A DNA stretch of 64,000 bases from Bacillota bacterium (GTDB lineage Bacteria; Bacillota; Clostridia; Peptostreptococcales; Anaerovoracaceae): positions 25,235-89,234 of the forward strand of contig JAETTD010000009.1 in assembly GCA_021769295.1 (NCBI GenBank). The letters run 5' to 3'. Both the position numbers and the translations under genes were made by a program. The notes below the pieces were generated by a model. It did not search any database, had not been told where the DNA came from, and saw only the letters and a list, made by a program, of their open reading frames with translations. Positions 60,336 through 64,000 of the stretch are shown piece after piece; the stretch's first letter is position 1; every line of letters starts with the position of its first letter.

Positions 60336-62267
60336 ATGGGATTAACTATTGCACAGAAAATAATAAAAGAACATCTTATCAGCGGAGAAATGACTCCCGG
60401 AAGCGAAATAGCCCTGAGAATAGACCAGACTCTGACTCAGGACGCCACAGGCACAATGGCATATCTGGAGTTTGAAACCATGGGAGTGCCTCGTGTCCTC
60501 ACCGAGCTTTCTGTGGCTTACATAGACCATAATACATTGCAGTCGGGATTTGAAAACGCCGACGACCACCGCTTTATTCAATCAATGGCCAAGAAATACG
60601 GCCTGTATTTTTCGAGACCGGGCAACGGAATCTGCCACCAGGTTCACCTTGAGCGTTTCGGCAAACCGGGCAAAACTCTAATAGGCTCTGACAGCCATAC
60701 CCCTACCGGAGGCGGCATAGGAATGCTTGCTATGGGAGCAGGTGGTCTCGACGTTGCTGTTGCCATGGGCGGCGGCGCTTATTACATCACAATGCCTAAA
60801 ATGTATAAGGTAAACCTTACAGGCAAATTGAGAGATTTTGTTACGGCAAAAGACGTAAGCCTTGAAATCTTAAGGATTCTATCCGTTAAAGGCGGCGTTG
60901 GCGCCATAATCGAATGGGGCGGCGAAGGAGTCAAAACTCTCTCCGTTCCCGAAAGAGCTACCATTACAAACATGGGCGCAGAACTGGGCGCCACCACTTC
61001 AATCTTCCCTTCAGACGAAGTTACTAAAGCCTTCCTCGAAGCCGAGGGCAGAGGAGAAGATTACGTCGAGTTAAAGAGCGATGAGGATGCTGTCTATGAC
61101 AAAATCGTGGACATCAACCTTTCGGAACTGAAGCCTATGATAGCATGTCCTCACAGCCCTGACAACGTTGTCGCTGTAGAAACTTTAAAGGGCACAAAAG
61201 TTGATCAGGTCTGCATAGGCTCCTGCACCAACTCATCCCTTTTGGACATGCTGAAAGTTGCTGCCCTTTTGAAGGGCAAAACCATACGTCCTGAAGTCAG
61301 CCTTTCCATTTCGCCAGGTTCAAAGCAGGTTCTTGCAATGCTTGCTGACTGCGGAGCTTTGTCGGATATTCTGGCAAGCGGCGCAAGAGTCCTCGAGTGC
61401 GCATGCGGACCTTGCATCGGCATGGGATTTTCTCCTAACTCCGGCGGCGTATCGCTAAGGACTTTCAACAGAAACTTTGAAGGACGCTCCGGCACCGCTG
61501 ACGGTCAGGTTTATCTGGTTTCCCCTGAAACCGCAGTTGCTGCTGCTATTACCGGGGAAATAACCGACCCGATGCTTCTCGGTCAAAGCCTTTCGGTTAC
61601 CATGCCCGACAAGTTCAAGATTGACGACAGCGCTGTCATCCCTCCTGCACCGCAGGATGAGGCCAAAGACCTGCCTATCCTCAGAGGACCTAACATCAAA
61701 CCTTTCCCTGACAGCAAGCCTCTCGGTGACAATATGGAGCTGCCTTTGGTTCTCAAAGTGGGCGACAACATCACCACGGACCACATAATGCCGGCAGGCG
61801 CAAAGATACTGCCATACCGCTCAAACATTCCGCATCTTTCCCAATACTGTTTTGCGGTCTGCGACGAAACCTTCCCTGCAAGGGCAAAGGAAGCGGGAGA
61901 AAGCATCATAATAGGAGGAAACAACTACGGGCAGGGTTCTTCAAGAGAGCACGCTGCGCTGGTTCCTCTCTATCTGGGAGTGAGAGCCGTAATTGCAAAG
62001 AGCTTTGCAAGAATCCATGCGGCCAACCTGATAAATGCAGGCATAATGCCTCTTACATTTGCAAATCCTGATGACTACGATACCTTGTCTCAAGGCGACG
62101 TCCTCAAACTGGATAACATATACGAAGGCCTTGAAAGCGGCAGCTTGACGCTGAAAGATGTGACTACTGGCGAGGAAATCCTTCTTTCATGCAGCTTTAC
62201 AGACAGACAGAAAGCCATTCTCAAGTCCGGCGGCCTTCTAAAATACGTAGGTCAAGGCAATCTATAG
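60336..62267 (+). CDS. acn: Aconitate hydratase
   Basis: Isomerises citrate to isocitrate, 643 residues, the monomeric homoaconitase/mitochondrial-like type. The [4Fe-4S] cysteines are in CIGSCTNSS and CACGPCIGMG. Other signatures are GSDSHTPTGGGIGMLA and, in the swivel domain, GGNNYGQGSSREHAALVP. It starts two bases after the GntR stop codon, so the genes are tightly coupled. Confidence 0.95.
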   Translation: MGLTIAQKIIKEHLISGEMTPGSEIALRIDQTLTQDATGTMAYLEFETMGVPRVLTELSVAYIDHNTLQSGFENADDHRFIQSMAKKYGLYFSRPGNGICHQVHLERFGKPGKTLIGSDSHTPTGGGIGMLAMGAGGLDVAVAMGGGAYYITMPKMYKVNLTGKLRDFVTAKDVSLEILRILSVKGGVGAIIEWGGEGVKTLSVPERATITNMGAELGATTSIFPSDEVTKAFLEAEGRGEDYVELKSDEDAVYDKIVDINLSELKPMIACPHSPDNVVAVETLKGTKVDQVCIGSCTNSSLLDMLKVAALLKGKTIRPEVSLSISPGSKQVLAMLADCGALSDILASGARVLECACGPCIGMGFSPNSGGVSLRTFNRNFEGRSGTADGQVYLVSPETAVAAAITGEITDPMLLGQSLSVTMPDKFKIDDSAVIPPAPQDEAKDLPILRGPNIKPFPDSKPLGDNMELPLVLKVGDNITTDHIMPAGAKILPYRSNIPHLSQYCFAVCDETFPARAKEAGESIIIGGNNYGQGSSREHAALVPLYLGVRAVIAKSFARIHAANLINAGIMPLTFANPDDYDTLSQGDVLKLDNIYEGLESGSLTLKDVTTGEEILLSCSFTDRQKAILKSGGLLKYVGQGNL

Positions 62268-62282
62268 CAGGAGGTTTCAAAG

Positions 62283-63428
62283 ATGAATAATGAAAAATAT
62301 ATAAGAGAAGCTACGGCACACTTTGAAGCGCTTCTCAAAGCTCAGTTAAACCGTGCGGAAAGGATGAAGAATGCAGCTCCTCCAAAGGATTTCCTTTCCC
62401 TTGATACCATAACTATAGGTCTGTGCGGCGGCGACGGCATAGGCCCAATCATAATGACGGAAGCCCGGCGGCTTTTGGAGAAGCTTCTGGCCGATGAACT
62501 GGTCTCCGGCAAAGTCGTTTTAAAAGATATTGAGGGTCTCACCATAGAAAACAGACTGGCCTGCGGAAAGGCCGTGCCCGATGACGTTCTTGCAGAAATC
62601 AAATCCTGCGATGTAATCTTAAAGGGGCCTACCACAACGCCTAAGGGCGGCACTATGGAAAGCGCCAACGTAACCCTGCGCCGTGAACTGGATTTGTATG
62701 CCAATGTTCGTCCCGTAACCGTTCCGGAAGAAGGCATCGACTGGATGTTCTACCGTGAAAACACCGAAGGAGAGTACGTCCTCGGAAGCAGCGGTATAGA
62801 GGTTCCTGATGTTCTTTCCATGGACTTCAAGGTTACAACCGACGACGGAACGAGAAGAATCGCAAGGGCCGCTTTTGAATATGCCAAGGCCAACGGCAAA
62901 ACAAGCGTTGCCATAGTTACAAAGGCAAACATAATGAAGAAAACCGACGGCAAGTTCTCCAAAATCTGCAACGAGGTGGCTGCCGAATATCCGGGAATCA
63001 CTGCCGAGGACTGGTACATAGACATAATGACCGCAAACCTTGTAAACAAGGCCATCCGAAGCCAATTTCAGGTCTTCGTCCTTCCTAATCTCTACGGCGA
63101 CATCATCACCGACGAAGCTGCCGAGATTCAGGGCGGCGTGGGAACTGCCGGAAGCGCCAACATCGGCGACCATTACGCCATGTTTGAAGCAATCCACGGA
63201 AGCGCTCCCCGCATGATAGAGGACGGTCTTGCGGATTACGCAAATCCTTCGAGCATCTTCAAAGCTGCCGAAATGCTCCTCCGCCACATCGGTCTGACTT
63301 CAAAGGCCGACAAGCTGGCAGAAGCCCTCGCTCTCTGCTGCGACAAGGAAAAGAAAGTCGTAGTGACAGGATTCAAGGACGGCAACACCTGCAAAGAATT
63401 TGCAGACTATGTAATATCGAAGCTTTGA
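62283..63428 (+). CDS. icd: Isocitrate dehydrogenase (probably NAD-dependent)
   Basis: Oxidises isocitrate to 2-oxoglutarate and CO2, 381 residues of the beta-decarboxylating dehydrogenase family. Substrate-binding features are SANVTLRRELDLYANVRPV and RENTEGEYVLGSSG, and LPNLYGDIITDEAAEIQGG binds metal. EAIHGSAPRM is closer to NAD-type than NADP-type enzymes. The first 45 residues are an unusual N-terminal extension before ITIGLCGGDGIGP. GCAGGAGG precedes the ATG. Confidence 0.9.
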   Translation: MNNEKYIREATAHFEALLKAQLNRAERMKNAAPPKDFLSLDTITIGLCGGDGIGPIIMTEARRLLEKLLADELVSGKVVLKDIEGLTIENRLACGKAVPDDVLAEIKSCDVILKGPTTTPKGGTMESANVTLRRELDLYANVRPVTVPEEGIDWMFYRENTEGEYVLGSSGIEVPDVLSMDFKVTTDDGTRRIARAAFEYAKANGKTSVAIVTKANIMKKTDGKFSKICNEVAAEYPGITAEDWYIDIMTANLVNKAIRSQFQVFVLPNLYGDIITDEAAEIQGGVGTAGSANIGDHYAMFEAIHGSAPRMIEDGLADYANPSSIFKAAEMLLRHIGLTSKADKLAEALALCCDKEKKVVVTGFKDGNTCKEFADYVISKL

Positions 63429-63429
63429 T

Positions 63430-63770
63430 TAAAGTATAGCGGACTGGCGGACTGGCTATCTGGCGGGCAGCAAGCGGCGAGACTGCCGTAAATCTTAAAT
63501 TTTCTTTGAATTGCGGCATTTTGGCCGAGGTGATAGGGCTCAAATTGCCGTAAAGTTTGCAATTTCTTTTAAATGCGGCATTTTTTAAGCCGTAGGAAGG
63601 GTAAAACTGCCGTAAATTTAAAATTTTCCTTAGTTTCCGGCATTTTGGCGGGAAATAAGGTAGCAAAAGTGCCGCAGAATGGAGATTTTCTTACATTTGC
63701 GGCACTTTACAATTCAGACGGCTGCGCTGATACCATTTCGGCTGCTTTTTCATTCGGCTTTGCGACAGCC
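63430..63770. mobile_element. Composite hairpin element, copy E
   Basis: Shares array spacers and the downstream flank (ATTCAGACGGCTGCG) with copy C. Its right end, read inverted, CTGTCGCAAAGCC is a degenerate version of the terminal repeat of copy D. The left terminal repeat is missing. No conventional terminator is visible after icd, so the hairpins may end that transcript. Confidence 0.6.
63483..63708 (+). repeat. 62-bp-period hairpin array E (four units)
   Basis: TGCCG starts at 63484, 63546, 63608 and 63670, exactly 62 apart. The fourth unit reads GTGCCGCA...TGCGGCAC, again a paired arm change. Confidence 0.9.
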
Positions 63771-63844
63771 CCATTCTTTTATTCTGTATGATTTATCCAA
63801 TCCCTGCGGCGCACAAGACATTTGATGATATGTTTTTTAGGGAA

Positions 63845-63873
63845 TTGCCAATACAGCCCCGCTATGATAAAAT
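63845..63873 (+). promoter_or_regulatory. Promoter candidate for the gene starting at 63961
   Basis: TTGCCA (63845-63850) and TAAAAT (63868-63873) have a 17-base spacer. Other AT-rich options exist closer to the start. Confidence 0.4.
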
Positions 63874-63960
63874 TTAGACACAAATTGAGCTGCTAAAATA
63901 AAGTTGTAATAGCAATGTGCCTTTTGTAAAATATAAACATAAAACGAAAGGAGCAATGAT

Positions 63961-64000
63961 ATGGCATACGTTGACCCACAAATTCAGGAACAGATAATCA
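63961..64000 (+). CDS. Start of an unidentified gene (cut by window edge)
   Basis: ATG 63961 has AAAGGAG ten bases upstream. The 13 visible residues are MAYVDPQIQEQII, too few to name a family. Confidence 0.6.
   Translation, partial: MAYVDPQIQEQII

Overview
The window looks like chromosomal DNA of an anaerobic, spore-forming member of the Clostridia (Firmicutes). The signs are strong GGAGG-type ribosome binding sites, many rho-independent terminators ending in T-runs, the sporulation proteins SpoIIR and a SipL-like SPOCS/LysM protein, a fused FeoA-FeoB, 3-hydroxybutyryl-CoA dehydrogenase, and an oxidative half-TCA operon headed by a probable Re-citrate synthase. The conserved run rho / yqhQ / prmC / rpmE / prfA / sua5 / rpiB / upp is also typical of Firmicutes. 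A relative of the Anaerovoracaceae (Clostridiales family XIII) is my best guess, but that rests on memory of gene content, not on a comparison.

Layout. 1-9 kb: partial feoAB, a radical SAM/SPASM protein, a LysR regulator divergent from an NhaC antiporter, then an island with an unassigned RNA-like hairpin region, secreted proteins (one broken at an AT-repeat) and an ECF sigma/anti-sigma pair. 9-12.6 kb: rplM-rpsI with a structured leader, cca, and an EamA transporter. 12.6-15.7 kb: an ABC uptake operon of the tryptophan/tyrosine type, preceded by a Phe/Tyr-rich leader peptide and a complete-looking transcription attenuator. 16-24.3 kb: tyrS, upp, rpiB, sua5, prfA, rpmE, prmC, yqhQ and rho, all on the minus strand. 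24.4-29.6 kb: LysR/EamA divergent pair, agmatinase-family enzyme plus amino-acid binding protein, hbd. 29.9-32.8 kb: a second secreted-protein/ECF sigma/anti-sigma module and two XRE regulators. 33.7-41 kb: ClC antiporter, DUF1846, DUF1934, ddl, hslO and a phosphosugar mutase (minus). 41-50.6 kb: HtrA protease, PlsC, PAP2 phosphatase, cysK, PucR-type regulator, DUF2148, nucleotidyltransferase, MarR-GNAT operon and an XpaC-like membrane protein. 50.7-58.1 kb: rpsF-ssb-rpsR, coaX divergent from coaBC, sipL, spoIIR and an alpha/beta hydrolase. 58.2-63.4 kb: Re-citrate synthase, GntR regulator, aconitase and isocitrate dehydrogenase, which together would make 2-oxoglutarate from oxaloacetate and acetyl-CoA for glutamate synthesis. 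The next gene starts at 63961.

The most unusual content is between the genes. Five intergenic regions (near 15.8, 33.4, 52.0, 57.9 and 63.5 kb) carry arrays of hairpins with arms TGCCGTAA...TTACGGCA, repeated with an exact 62-bp period, four or five units each. Three of these arrays are copies of one composite element, and one copy has terminal inverted repeats. A sixth array of unrelated sequence (48.15 kb) has the same 62-bp period. There are also two copies of a MITE-like palindrome (20.7 and 43.4 kb), a dispersed GCCAACA-type repeat, and several clean operator palindromes next to identifiable regulators or promoters. I saw no tRNA, rRNA, CRISPR-Cas, transposase, phage or defence genes.
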